From positions 2,346,501 to 2,410,500 of the forward strand of contig NZ_CP088296.1 in the NCBI RefSeq assembly GCF_024666595.1: 64,000 nucleotides of DNA. The letters are read 5' to 3'. This DNA is from Sphingomonas sp. J315 (GTDB lineage Bacteria > Pseudomonadota > Alphaproteobacteria > Sphingomonadales > Sphingomonadaceae). The notes under the pieces were generated by a model. The model made no database searches, had not been told where the DNA came from, and saw only the letters and a program-made list of their open reading frames with translations. Each line of letters begins with the position of its first letter. The first letter of the stretch is position 1. Below are positions 9,494 through 17,094 of the stretch, one piece after another. Position numbers and translations under genes: made by a program.

Positions 9494-11251
9494 TTACAGG
9501 CCGAGGTCGCGCTTGCGGCCCAGCGTCCAGTCGATGCCGCCACCGGCGTGCACGACGCCGGATACCTGCCGGCCGAGCTGCTGTTCGAGGGTGCTGGCCC
9601 AAGGCACGAGCCGGAAACCAAGGCCGTCGTCGAGCATGGCGAAACGGCCGGACGCGAGCGCAAGCCGCTGGCGGACGACGCCGATGATCTTCTCGCCGCC
9701 TGCGGCGGGGCGGTAGGCAAGCCCGGTCTCGCCGGCGATCTTCGCGCCGACCGAATCCAGCTCGCGCTTGCGCAGCGTGTCGAGCAGCCCGCGTTCGAAC
9801 ACGGTGCGTTCGCCGTAGCGACGCGCCAGCCCTTCCTTGACGAGATGATCGGTGCGCGCGTCCATCGCGCGGCGCACCTCGGCGCCGAACCCGCCGTCCA
9901 CCACGCCGGCGCCGCGCTCGATCAAGCGATGGTCCAGCCAGGTCGCGCCAGGCGCCTTGACCTGCGCGGCAAGGTCGAGGTCCGAGCGGGTGGCGAGCAC
10001 CAGCGTCGGCTTATCCTCGCCGGGTCGTCCGATCGCCCGAAGCTCGACGATGCCACCGAGCTTCGGGCTATGCTCGAGCGCCTCGATGCCGGGCAGGCGG
10101 ACATGGTGGGTGCGGCCATCCGTGCCGTCGATCACGGCATAGGCGGTGCCGGCCAGCTCGTCGTGCAATCCCTTGTCGATGAGCCGGCCGGCGATCGGCT
10201 TCTCGGGAGCGCCGCTGACGACGGCATAGCTGTCGAGCGGCCGATCCTGCCCGCGCTCTTTAAGCGCCGCGCCGATCGTGCGGATGATGTCGCCGCGCGT
10301 CCCCAGGTCGCGCAGCTTCGCCGCCGCGCCTTCGGCGACCGCCCATCGTCCCGGCTCCCCTTCGGCCGCGAGTCCCATCGTTTCCAGATGCTGCAACCGC
10401 CCGACCATCAGCCGGCGAAGACGCGGGTCGTCCGGGCCGGGCCGCTCGGCGCGCAGGTCGATCACGCCCAGCTCGTCGGCGGCGCGTCCGATCTCGCCGT
10501 CGAGCCGCGTCCAGCGCTCGGCCGTCACCTCGCGGTCCAGCGCACGTTGCACCTCATGTTCAGGCTTCGGCCCCAGCTCGGCGAACGCCAGCTCCTCGGC
10601 GCGCGAGCGCAGGTTGTGGCTGATGTAGTCGCGGGAGATGACGAGGTCGCCGCCCTGGTCGTTGACGCCGCGCACGAGCAGATGGACGTGCGGATTGTCG
10701 GTGTTCCAATGATCGACCGCGACCCAATCCAGCCGCGTCCCCAGGTCCGACTCCATCTGGCGAACGAGGTCGCGGGTATATTCGCGAAGGTCGGTCAACT
10801 CGGCTGCGTCCTCGGGCGACACGATGACCCGGAAGTGATGCCGGTCATCCTTGCACCGCTCGGCGAAACCGCGATCGTCGGCACGGTCGCCATGTTCATC
10901 GAACATGCGCGTGGACGAGCCGTCGCGAGTGACGCCTTCGCGCTTCAGATAGGCGATGTGCGCGGACAGCGGCGCCATACGTCGCCCGCCACGGCCTCGG
11001 GTGGCGACGGGCAGCATCTTGACGATGACGCGCCGGCCAGAACCGAACAGGCGGTTGCGCGCGAACGCCGTGCGCCCCCGGCCGAAACTGGACTGACCAC
11101 CCCGGCGCGACGCGCCGCCGCTGCGCCGCCCGCCGCTATGGATCGCGGCAACCCGTAGCACCTCGGCCACCAGGCCGCGCGCATTGCGGCCCTGCGCCTT
11201 GCTGCGCTTGGCCTTGCCGGGCCGGACGCGGAAATCGCTGTCCTTGCTCAC
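9494..11251 (-). CDS. Relaxase/mobilisation nuclease (DUF3363, RlxS-like)
   Basis: The relaxase nicks oriT and leads the single strand into the recipient. The 585-residue protein starts at a GTG (11251). It has a basic, Gly/Arg-rich N-terminus (to residue 90), a candidate catalytic Tyr at about residue 101 (AHIAYLKREG), HHF at about 138-140 and the metal-binding HVH at about 188-190 (NPHVHLLVRG). A long C-terminal DUF3363 region follows. This is the architecture of the relaxase of ICEMlSymR7A-like elements. The upstream intergenic gap holds a candidate oriT. Confidence 0.88.
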   Translation of the reverse strand: MSKDSDFRVRPGKAKRSKAQGRNARGLVAEVLRVAAIHSGGRRSGGASRRGGQSSFGRGRTAFARNRLFGSGRRVIVKMLPVATRGRGGRRMAPLSAHIAYLKREGVTRDGSSTRMFDEHGDRADDRGFAERCKDDRHHFRVIVSPEDAAELTDLREYTRDLVRQMESDLGTRLDWVAVDHWNTDNPHVHLLVRGVNDQGGDLVISRDYISHNLRSRAEELAFAELGPKPEHEVQRALDREVTAERWTRLDGEIGRAADELGVIDLRAERPGPDDPRLRRLMVGRLQHLETMGLAAEGEPGRWAVAEGAAAKLRDLGTRGDIIRTIGAALKERGQDRPLDSYAVVSGAPEKPIAGRLIDKGLHDELAGTAYAVIDGTDGRTHHVRLPGIEALEHSPKLGGIVELRAIGRPGEDKPTLVLATRSDLDLAAQVKAPGATWLDHRLIERGAGVVDGGFGAEVRRAMDARTDHLVKEGLARRYGERTVFERGLLDTLRKRELDSVGAKIAGETGLAYRPAAGGEKIIGVVRQRLALASGRFAMLDDGLGFRLVPWASTLEQQLGRQVSGVVHAGGGIDWTLGRKRDLGL

Positions 11252-11364
11252 GGCCAGACCGCTTTCGGCCGAAATTGGCCTATGGTGCCATTCGACGCGC
11301 TGTTTTTACTGACTTTTCCCTTCCGCGCGGCACGCGCGCCGACCGACGCCCCCATGTGAAGCCA

Positions 11365-11415
11365 CGGAAAAGCCCCGGCTTTTCCGCGAAACGGGGTGCG
11401 GCTTATATCTTGCCC
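11365..11415. other. Candidate origin of transfer (oriT) upstream of the relaxase gene
   Basis: The 237-base gap between relaxase and transglycosylase genes contains a perfect 10-bp inverted repeat (CGGAAAAGCC-CC-GGCTTTTCCG, 11365-11386). It is followed 18 bases later by TATATCTTGCCC (11404-11415). The latter differs by one base from the TATCCTGCCC nick region known for IncP-type plasmids. Placement directly upstream of the relaxase, with a stem beside a nick-like motif, is the usual oriT layout. No nick site is demonstrated. Confidence 0.5.
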
Positions 11416-11488
11416 TCGCACTTCCCCCTGTTTCCTGCCCTCCCGGTTCCCTTCTCGAATCCGGCGGCCGATCGGGAGCGAGCGCCGA

Positions 11489-12400
11489 TCATTGCTGTCG
11501 GCCCGCGCGGGCGCGGGGGACGAACAACGTATCCGCCTGCGTGTCCGGTGACGAAGAAGCCGCACTCTCTTGCGCTTCGGTGGCGCGCGCCACGACCGAT
11601 CCCGGCGCATCGGATGTGTCGTCCGATTGCGCGGCGGACGGCGCGGACCCGCTGCCGGTAATGCGGACGAATAGCGCCGCACGACGCCACGCGAAGCGGT
11701 CCGGCGGCGCACTCACCGCTGTTTCGGCCGCTCCCCGCGCGCGGACTACGGCTGTAAGCTGGGCGAGGTAGCTGACCGTCTCGGCGGGCAGCGGACGGCC
11801 TCGCGATACATAGTCGTCGTAACGCCCCGGTCCGGCATTATAGGCCGCCAACATCGCGCTCGCGTTGCCGTAGCGGTCGTGCATCTCGCGCAGATAAGCC
11901 GCACCCGCCATGATGTTGTCACGCACGTCAAACGGGTCCGGGCCGAGACCGTAACGGGCGCGCAGCCCCGCCCAGGTCGCGGGCATGATCTGCATCAGTC
12001 CCATCGCGCCAGCCCGCGAGACGGCGCGCGAATTGCCCCGGCTTTCGACGCGCATGACCGCCCATATCCACGCTTCGGGAATCCCGAACCGCCGCGCGGC
12101 GTCGGCGACATGACCGGCATAGGGATGTGCAGCGGCCGGGGCGGCAACGGGCGCTTCTTGCGCCCAACCAGCTCCCGGCGCAGCGCCCCCGGACAGCAGG
12201 ACGGCGGTAAGCAATATGGCCGATCCGACTCCGCTTCGCCGCCAGCCTGCCAGCGTGCTCGCTGCGGTAAAGGGTGCGCGCGAAGCGCCGGCCTTCGGCC
12301 GCCCTTGACCTTCGCTGCGCGCTCCGGCCGGCCTGCGACCGAGCGGGACGGAGGGATGAGACGGCTTTCCCGCGAACAAAGGGATGATGGGGAAGCGCAC
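11489..12400 (-). CDS. Lytic transglycosylase of the transfer region (VirB1-like)
   Basis: This is a periplasmic peptidoglycan lyase that opens the wall for the conjugation channel. The SLT core lies in the middle (YAGHVADAARRFGIPEAWIW, catalytic Glu in AVMRVESRGNS, then GAMGLMQIMPATWAGL and AYNAGPGRYDDY). A hydrophobic export segment (VGSAILLTAVLLSGGAAPGAG) precedes it, but about 50 residues from the chosen GTG start at 12400, so the true start may be further in. The GTG lies four bases after the DUF736 stop. The C-terminal tail is Ser/Ala-rich and unconserved. Confidence 0.8.
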   Translation of the reverse strand: MRFPIIPLFAGKPSHPSVPLGRRPAGARSEGQGRPKAGASRAPFTAASTLAGWRRSGVGSAILLTAVLLSGGAAPGAGWAQEAPVAAPAAAHPYAGHVADAARRFGIPEAWIWAVMRVESRGNSRAVSRAGAMGLMQIMPATWAGLRARYGLGPDPFDVRDNIMAGAAYLREMHDRYGNASAMLAAYNAGPGRYDDYVSRGRPLPAETVSYLAQLTAVVRARGAAETAVSAPPDRFAWRRAALFVRITGSGSAPSAAQSDDTSDAPGSVVARATEAQESAASSSPDTQADTLFVPRARAGRQQ

Positions 12401-12404
12401 CGGA

Positions 12405-12740
12405 TCAGTCCTGCTCGCGCGACTTCGGCTGGCGGTTCCAGCGCAGCGACCAGGCCGATTTGTCGTTCGCGCTCTGGAACAGCGCGGCGCGGATCGGTTG
12501 CGCGAACGCGGGGTCGTCGATGCGCAGCGAGACGTAATCGCCAGCGCGCTCGCCGGTCTCGTTCCATCCGGCGCCGATCTCGGGGCCTTCACCCCCGTCG
12601 CCGCGGTGGACGCGCCAGTCCGGCGCCCTTTCGGCGTCGGTCGGGTCGGCGGGAACGATCGAGATGCGGATGTCGAGCGTCGCTGTCTCGATGATGCCTT
12701 CATAGCCGTTGGCGGTGCGGAAAAAGCTGCCGATCTGCAT
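12405..12740 (-). CDS. DUF736 family protein (first copy)
   Basis: This 111-residue protein is of the DUF736 family, common on proteobacterial conjugative elements and of unknown biochemical role. The family signature is visible at the start (MQIGSFFRTANGYEGIIETA), in the middle (DWRVHRG..GPEIGAGW) and in YVSLRIDDPAFAQPIRAALF. The ATG at 12740 is preceded by AAGGA at good spacing. It sits between traF and the transglycosylase gene. A second, diverged DUF736 gene is at 17483-17782. Confidence 0.85.
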   Translation of the reverse strand: MQIGSFFRTANGYEGIIETATLDIRISIVPADPTDAERAPDWRVHRGDGGEGPEIGAGWNETGERAGDYVSLRIDDPAFAQPIRAALFQSANDKSAWSLRWNRQPKSREQD

Positions 12741-12775
12741 GGGAATGTCCTTTCGTTTGGCGGGTTGGATGCGGG

Positions 12776-13333
12776 TCAGGACCGGGCGGCACGCCACGTC
12801 AGCGGCGCTTCGGGGTCGTCGCGGGTGAGGATCGGGATCGCGCGGCCGAGCACGGTCGAGGCCGGCAGCGGCCCGAAGTAGCGCCCGTCCAGGCTGTCGG
12901 GATGATCGGGATTGAGCAGCAGCAGCTCGCCTGCTGCGAGCGTGCGGCAACCTTGCCACGCGGGCAGCGGACGGCCGATCCGGTCACGGATCACGGCGAC
13001 GGCAACCGCCCGTCCATCAACGCTGACCGTCACGCCGATCCGACACACGCGCTGCCCGGCCTTGGCGGAGACGTGCTTCAAGAGCGGTACGTCCTCGCCG
13101 AGATAGCCGCGCTCGGCCAGCCATTGGCCGAGCCGCTCGGGCGGCGTGACGGCGACCAGCGCGCCGACTGGTGGATCGCGTTCCGGCTCTATCCGGTAGA
13201 GGCCGAGCGGTGCGCTGGCGCTGGCGTTCCAGATGAGGCGCGGCAGCGGGTCAAGCACCGCAACGGCGGTGAACGACACGGCGAACAGCGACGCGGCGGC
13301 TGTCGTCGCGATGGTCCATCCACGGCGCGTCAT
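12776..13333 (-). CDS. traF: Conjugative transfer signal peptidase TraF (S26 family)
   Basis: TraF is a membrane-anchored S26 serine protease that matures and, in the RP4 system, cyclises the TrbC pilin. The 185-residue protein has one N-terminal membrane helix (residues 8-28) and a candidate catalytic Ser at residue 40 (NASASAPLGLY, the SxPxGLY motif). A Lys at about residue 86 (VPLLKHVSAKAGQRVC) completes the Ser-Lys dyad, and LLLLNPDHPDSLDGRYFG lies near the end. The ATG at 13333 overlaps the DUF2840 stop as ATGA. Confidence 0.88.
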   Translation of the reverse strand: MTRRGWTIATTAAASLFAVSFTAVAVLDPLPRLIWNASASAPLGLYRIEPERDPPVGALVAVTPPERLGQWLAERGYLGEDVPLLKHVSAKAGQRVCRIGVTVSVDGRAVAVAVIRDRIGRPLPAWQGCRTLAAGELLLLNPDHPDSLDGRYFGPLPASTVLGRAIPILTRDDPEAPLTWRAARS

Positions 13334-13836
13334 CCTTCGATCTCCCGGCGTTTGAGCCAGGCGCGATGACGCTCCAGCGTATAGGGGCGCGGCTGATGTC
13401 CGGCGGCGATGCGGTTGGCGACGTGTCGCCAGTGATCCGGTGCGGCGTCGCACGGATCGACGCCCGCGGCCTCCGCCGCGTCGATCGCGGCGAGAACCTG
13501 ACTGACTTTGGGCCAGCCCTCGATCTTGAGCAGGATTTCTCCGCCCGGTCGCACGAACGGAAGCGTCGTGAACGGCTCGTCCGCGTCGACCGCGCGCACG
13601 ATGTCGATGCGCGAGCTGACCGTGCCGTAGTCGTTCGCCGCCCAGCGGACGAAGGCGAAGATCGCGCCAGGCCGGAAGCGGACGATGCGGCGGCGGCGAT
13701 CGACGATCTCGTCGGCGGCGACGCGGCCGAATCTGATCCAGTGCTCGATCCGCTTCTCGATCCAGGTCAGTTCAACGCGAGTCATGCCGTCGTCGGACGG
13801 CTGGCGGTGACGCATGGGTGACGGCGGGACGGTCAT
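13330..13836 (-). CDS. DUF2840 family protein
   Basis: This 168-residue soluble protein is of the DUF2840 family, found almost only between the excisionase-like gene and traF in this type of element. Its core begins TRVELTWIEKRIEHWIRFGR and continues with RFRPGAIFAFVRWAANDYGT. No catalytic motif is recognisable and no function is known. The ATG at 13836 overlaps the upstream stop and its stop overlaps the traF start, both as ATGA, so it is translationally coupled. A shorter start at the Met before TRVEL is possible. Confidence 0.82.
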   Translation of the reverse strand: MTVPPSPMRHRQPSDDGMTRVELTWIEKRIEHWIRFGRVAADEIVDRRRRIVRFRPGAIFAFVRWAANDYGTVSSRIDIVRAVDADEPFTTLPFVRPGGEILLKIEGWPKVSQVLAAIDAAEAAGVDPCDAAPDHWRHVANRIAAGHQPRPYTLERHRAWLKRREIEG

Positions 13837-14099
13837 CGCCGGCTCCGGGCGATGGCCGAATCCGCGCGCGGCATGAGGTCGTCCTGACCCGGATCGGAGG
13901 TCGAGTGCTTGATGCCGATGTCGGCCCAGGCCCGCAGGTCATCGACCGAATAGACGACGCGACCGCCGATCCGGCGGTAGGCGGGGCCGGTGCCGAAGTA
14001 GCGGTGCTTCTCCAGCGTGCGGCCAGAAAGGCCAAGGAAGCGTGCGGCTTCCGGCGTGCGCAGGAAGCGGGGCGGTAAGTTGGTGGGCGTATCGGACAA
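13833..14099 (-). CDS. Small HTH excisionase-like protein (RdfS-like)
   Basis: This small winged-helix protein of the AlpA/MerR-like class has the core RFLRTPEAARFLGLSGRTLE followed by KHRYFGTGPAYRRIGGRVVY. That pattern is typical of excisionases (recombination directionality factors). By position it corresponds to RdfS of ICEMlSymR7A, which drives excision. I chose the TTG at 14099 (88 residues). It is preceded at seven bases by a strong AGGAG, whereas the longer frame beginning at an upstream ATG has no ribosome site. The promoter should lie in the 128-base gap below the FseA-like gene. Confidence 0.78.
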   Translation of the reverse strand: MSDTPTNLPPRFLRTPEAARFLGLSGRTLEKHRYFGTGPAYRRIGGRVVYSVDDLRAWADIGIKHSTSDPGQDDLMPRADSAIARSRR

Positions 14100-14227
14100 G
14101 TGACGGCTCCTGCGGACGTTGGCGGCAGGAGGCGTAATTGTCAGAATGGAAGCGGCCGGGTGGGGTATGAAGATGTGCGGCTGCGCGGATGTGACCACCC
14201 CCGCAACTGGGTGCCCGGGTGGGCGTT
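14100..14227 (-). promoter_or_regulatory. Intergenic region expected to carry the excisionase-gene promoter
   Basis: This 128-base gap separates the FseA-like gene from the RdfS-like gene. In ICEMlSymR7A the corresponding region is where FseA activates rdfS transcription. It holds the AGGAG ribosome site and GGGTGG/CCACCC blocks that could pair, but I see no clear -35/-10 pair. That would fit an activator-dependent promoter. The assignment is by synteny only. Confidence 0.4.
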
Positions 14228-15011
14228 TCAGCGGATGCGGAGCAGCTTGCGGTAGTCGCCTTTCATCATGGCGATGCCATCACGGACCAGCCGAACCACA
14301 AACGACCGGGACGCTGACATTTTCCAGTCGCTCGCGGAGAGCTTGGTCGCGTCCTCGCGCCCCAGCTCGACCGCGATCTGGCGATAGGTTGCACCACCAT
14401 CACGCAAATCAAGGGCGCGGAGGATCAGGTTTAGGCGGGCTAAGCGATAGGGTGTGAGCGGCCAGCCGCGCGGCAACGGTCCGGCCTCCCGGCCGAGCAA
14501 CCGGCGATGGAAGCGCAACAGGCTGGCGATGCGGGTAACGAAGTCCCGGTCGAGCGGGACGATAGCGGCGAGCGGTCGGCCGGGGGTCGGGTCACGCAGC
14601 CATAACCGATGCTCGCCGGCTGCGTCGGCGACGATGACGTGGCGCCCGTCGATCCCCGCCAGGTCCGCGAGAAGCGCGCCGAGCGAGTGCGGATCGACCG
14701 GCTGAGCGCTCGCAAATCCGTCCGGGGCCGCGTCGAGAATGACCGTCACGGCGGACAGTTCCGGACGCCAGATGATGGGGTCGGTCAGGTCATCGGGCGC
14801 CGTGGCGAAAGGATAACCCCCAGCGCCGCGCGAACGCCGACTCGGCGGCGTTCTTCGCGACGGCGCCGCTCGCGATGCGCTGCTGCATCTGCGTATATTC
14901 GGCGCGATAGGTGCGGTTTCGTCGAAGAAACTCGGCGGCTATGTCGGCGCGCCCGAGCGCGTCGGACAGACCGCCGGCGCGTCGCTGGCGACGCCCAGGC
15001 GGCGTCGGCAT
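14228..15011 (-). CDS. FseA-like excision activator (DUF6499-DUF2285), joined by +1 frameshift at UUU-C
   Basis: Two overlapping frames together encode one DUF6499-DUF2285 protein. The first runs from the ATG at 15011 (GGGAGG five bases upstream) and reads EFLRRNRTYRAEYTQM...FARRWGLSF before stopping at 14790. The second continues ATAPDDLTDPIIWRPELSAV and then the DUF2285 HTH-like domain (LTPYRLARLNLILRALDLRD) to 14228. They join at plus-strand 14807-14810, where codon 68 UUU can slip one base to UUC, giving 260 residues in all. In ICEMlSymR7A the homologous pair msi172/msi171 is fused by exactly this tRNA-Phe UUU-to-UUC slip to make the excision activator FseA. That the same event occurs here is inferred from the aligned site. 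The unshifted product would be 73 residues. Confidence 0.82.
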
Positions 15012-15157
15012 TTCATCCTCCCAACCGCGCTCCGCGCGGATTTCGGTGGATGGAGCATCAGCGGCGTCGCTTCGCCGCGATAGCGCGAACATTGCGCGCA
15101 GCCATGTCGGCTGCGCGGCTGAGTCAGCAATGAATTGCTGCCGAATCTGCTGAAATC

Positions 15158-15445
15158 CTAACCTTTTAACGGCTGTTCGCAGCCGAGCAGATGCGCGTAG
15201 CCGATCTCCGTCATCCACCTTGCGCGCGCAAGATGGCTCTCATGCATCGCCTTCGCCCGATCGGGTTCGGCAGTCACGTCGATGCCGAACACCGACGCAG
15301 CCGCCTGACGCCAATCCGCCCCTTCGGCATCGGCATCGAGGAGGCGCAGATAGTCGGCAAGGTGGCTTTCGTCGTATGGTGTGAGTTGCGCCGCCTCCGG
15401 CACGCGGTCCTCGAATTGACATCTGCTCATGGCGTGCCCCGTCAT
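15158..15445 (-). CDS. Small DUF2285-like protein, probable QseM-type antiactivator
   Basis: This 95-residue protein follows the DUF2285 pattern on its own. LTPYDESHLADYLRLLDADA, then GADWRQAA, then SHLARARWMTEIGYAHLL align in layout with LTPYRLARL.., GATYRQIA and the closing YRKLL of the FseA-like protein. In ICEMlSymR7A the small DUF2285-fold protein QseM binds and blocks both TraR and FseA, and is transcribed divergently from qseC, as here. The antiactivator role is inferred from family and position. The start could be the ATG at 15445 or the in-frame ATG at 15430. Confidence 0.7.
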   Translation of the reverse strand: MTGHAMSRCQFEDRVPEAAQLTPYDESHLADYLRLLDADAEGADWRQAAASVFGIDVTAEPDRAKAMHESHLARARWMTEIGYAHLLGCEQPLKG

Positions 15446-15544
15446 GTCCCCCGGTTAACCAACCTAGACCAAATCCGTCCTTCGGTTATGCGCAAGTCCC
15501 GCATCGTTCAGTGCACCTATCGCCGCGATGGTGAGCGCCCGTAA

Positions 15545-15588
15545 GACGATACACCTTATATGAGATAAACCGCATAGGGTGTATCGTC
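15545..15588. promoter_or_regulatory. Inverted-repeat operator between the divergent xre and DUF2285-like genes
   Basis: Arms at 15545-15559 and 15574-15588 (GACGATACACC.TAT and its complement) match at 14 of 15 positions around a 14-base spacer. The right arm ends 13 bases before the xre ATG at 15602. This is a natural operator for the XRE protein, controlling itself and perhaps the opposite gene. QseC of ICEMlSymR7A binds palindromic operators in the equivalent gap. No other strong palindrome is visible in the 156-base intergenic region. Confidence 0.65.
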
Positions 15589-15601
15589 CAGTTTGCCGCG
15601 C

Positions 15602-15829
15602 ATGGACATGCGCCGCCTCGTGGGATTGAACTTTGCCAGGCTGAGAAAGGATAAGGGCTTTACCCAGGAGCGCTTTGCGGAGACGTCGGGCTTTACGCAG
15701 CAATATGTCAGCGATCTGGAGCGGGGCCGACGTAACCCGACTGTTGTCACCTTGTTTCACCTGGCCTCGGCGCTTGGCGTCACGCCCGCCGATCTGGTGG
15801 CCGAAGTCGACCCGTCCGAGACTGACTAG
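15602..15829 (+). CDS. XRE/Cro-CI family repressor, QseC-like
   Basis: This 75-residue protein is essentially one lambda-repressor-like HTH (LNFARLRKDKGFTQERFAET, recognition helix region TQQYVSDLERGRRNPTVVTL, then ALGVTPADLV). Size and divergent placement beside the DUF2285-like gene match QseC, the repressor that sets the on/off state of qseM in ICEMlSymR7A. I prefer the ATG at 15602; a TTG at 15593 is also in frame. There is no Shine-Dalgarno sequence upstream, so the message may be leaderless, as in restriction-modification controller proteins. Confidence 0.75.
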   Translation: MDMRRLVGLNFARLRKDKGFTQERFAETSGFTQQYVSDLERGRRNPTVVTLFHLASALGVTPADLVAEVDPSETD

Positions 15830-15950
15830 CTTCGCCGAACTCGAGCGCGAGCCGGGCGCCAGCCCGGCGAGCGCGATTGCGGCCGCGCGAACCTTGGGAC
15901 GCGCGGCCGCTGCCGATCTGGCGCAGCAGATCGGCGCAGAACGGCGAAGC

Positions 15951-15976
15951 CGCAGGGCCGGAGCTCCGGCCCTGCG
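15951..15976. terminator. Perfect 13-bp palindrome between convergent xre and DUF932 genes
   Basis: CGCAGGGCCGGAG is followed immediately by its exact complement, making a 26-base palindrome. It lies just before the end of the convergent DUF932 gene (stop at 15988). There is no T run, so Rho-independent termination is uncertain, but placement between convergent genes favours a bidirectional terminator. Confidence 0.5.
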
Positions 15977-15987
15977 GTGGCGGATGG

Positions 15988-16830
15988 TCAGGCGGCCTTG
16001 AGGCGCTGCATCCCCTCGGCCAGCGTCCAGAGCGCGCGGTTGAGCGTCACGTTCTGGTCGATGCCGTTGATGGCGCGAGTCTGTGCGCGGCGTATGCGAC
16101 CCTCGGCGTTGCGCTTGCGACCCTGCAAACCGCCCCGAACGACATTCTCCTGAATGACGTTGAACGTGGTCCACAGGCTGTCGCCAACGTCCTCGCGGCG
16201 GCGCGGCTCGATGATCTGTTCGGGCCGCAACGGGCTTTCGTCCTCGCCATAGCGGGCAACCAAGCTCACCTCGCCGAGCAACCGGCGCTCGTCCTCGGAC
16301 AGCCGAACAGCCTTCATCGCTTCGCTGGCGTCGATCAGCCGGGGGAAATCCTCGGCAACGGTATAAACGCCCTCGATGATGTCGTCCTGAATGTTGCCCT
16401 TGTGCGGCACGCGGACTTCCTCGAAGCGCTCGCCTGCGATCATGCTGTTGGTGCAGACGAAGCGCAGCATGCCAGCGAACATCTGATAGGCGCTGGTCCC
16501 GTCGTGGCTGTTGACGACGATGACCTCGGCGGCCTCGGGCTTGCCGATGCCCTCGTCCCGGCGCAGACGCAGCATGTGCTTGGCGTGGCCGTGGCGGCTG
16601 CCGTCGCGCGGCACCGACTGAACGGCGAAGAACGGGAACCATCCTTCCCGGCGCAGCCCCTCGACGATGTCGATGGTCGGCACATAGACGTAGCGGTCCG
16701 AACGGCTGTCGTGCGCCTCGCGGGCGAAGATCGACGGGACGTGCCGATAGAGCGCCTCATTGTCGAGCGGCTCCCGCCCGCTGATCTGATGGGCATTACG
16801 GCCGAACCGGGTGGCAAGCTGATAGTGCAT
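15988..16830 (-). CDS. DUF932 family protein
   Basis: This 280-residue protein is of the DUF932 phage/plasmid-like family. It is frequent on conjugative elements and has no established function. Family features seen are SIFAREAHDSRSDRYVYVPT, GWFPFFAVQSVPRDGSRHGH, VNSHDGTSAYQMFAGMLRFV and CTNSMIAGERFEEVRVPHKG. The ATG at 16830 is preceded at five bases by AAGGAGGTC, a near-perfect ribosome site, which rules out the much longer upstream frame. It faces xre across a palindrome and diverges from the 17095 gene across 264 non-coding bases. Confidence 0.85.
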   Translation of the reverse strand: MHYQLATRFGRNAHQISGREPLDNEALYRHVPSIFAREAHDSRSDRYVYVPTIDIVEGLRREGWFPFFAVQSVPRDGSRHGHAKHMLRLRRDEGIGKPEAAEVIVVNSHDGTSAYQMFAGMLRFVCTNSMIAGERFEEVRVPHKGNIQDDIIEGVYTVAEDFPRLIDASEAMKAVRLSEDERRLLGEVSLVARYGEDESPLRPEQIIEPRRREDVGDSLWTTFNVIQENVVRGGLQGRKRNAEGRIRRAQTRAINGIDQNVTLNRALWTLAEGMQRLKAA

Positions 16831-17094
16831 TCTGACCTCCTTGGGCTTGGGTTTCCGCGCAGCGGAGCGCCGCGCTGAAACCCTGCCCGTCGGCGAGACC
16901 GGGGGTGCAACCGGAGTGGGCGGCTTCGCGGGGAACCGGCTGCACGGAACGCGCTCGCGCGTGGAGGAAGCTGGGCGGAAGCGCTCCGAAGGGCGCTGGG
17001 GGCAGCGCCCCAAGCACCGCGCCGGCCAAGGCGCCAGCAAACAGTTCTTGCCATTTGTTCTTGTTTTGATCCAAACGAGCCGCAAGGAGTCGGT

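Noticed and set aside
7977..11158. Long plus-strand open frames opposite traG and the relaxase
   Set aside because: The minus-strand frames carry clear Walker and relaxase motifs; the plus-strand translations are Arg/Gly/Ala-rich and motif-free.
16831..17085. N-terminal extension of the DUF932 protein
   Set aside because: The extension is Pro/Arg-rich and unconserved, whereas the ATG at 16830 has an almost perfect ribosome site.
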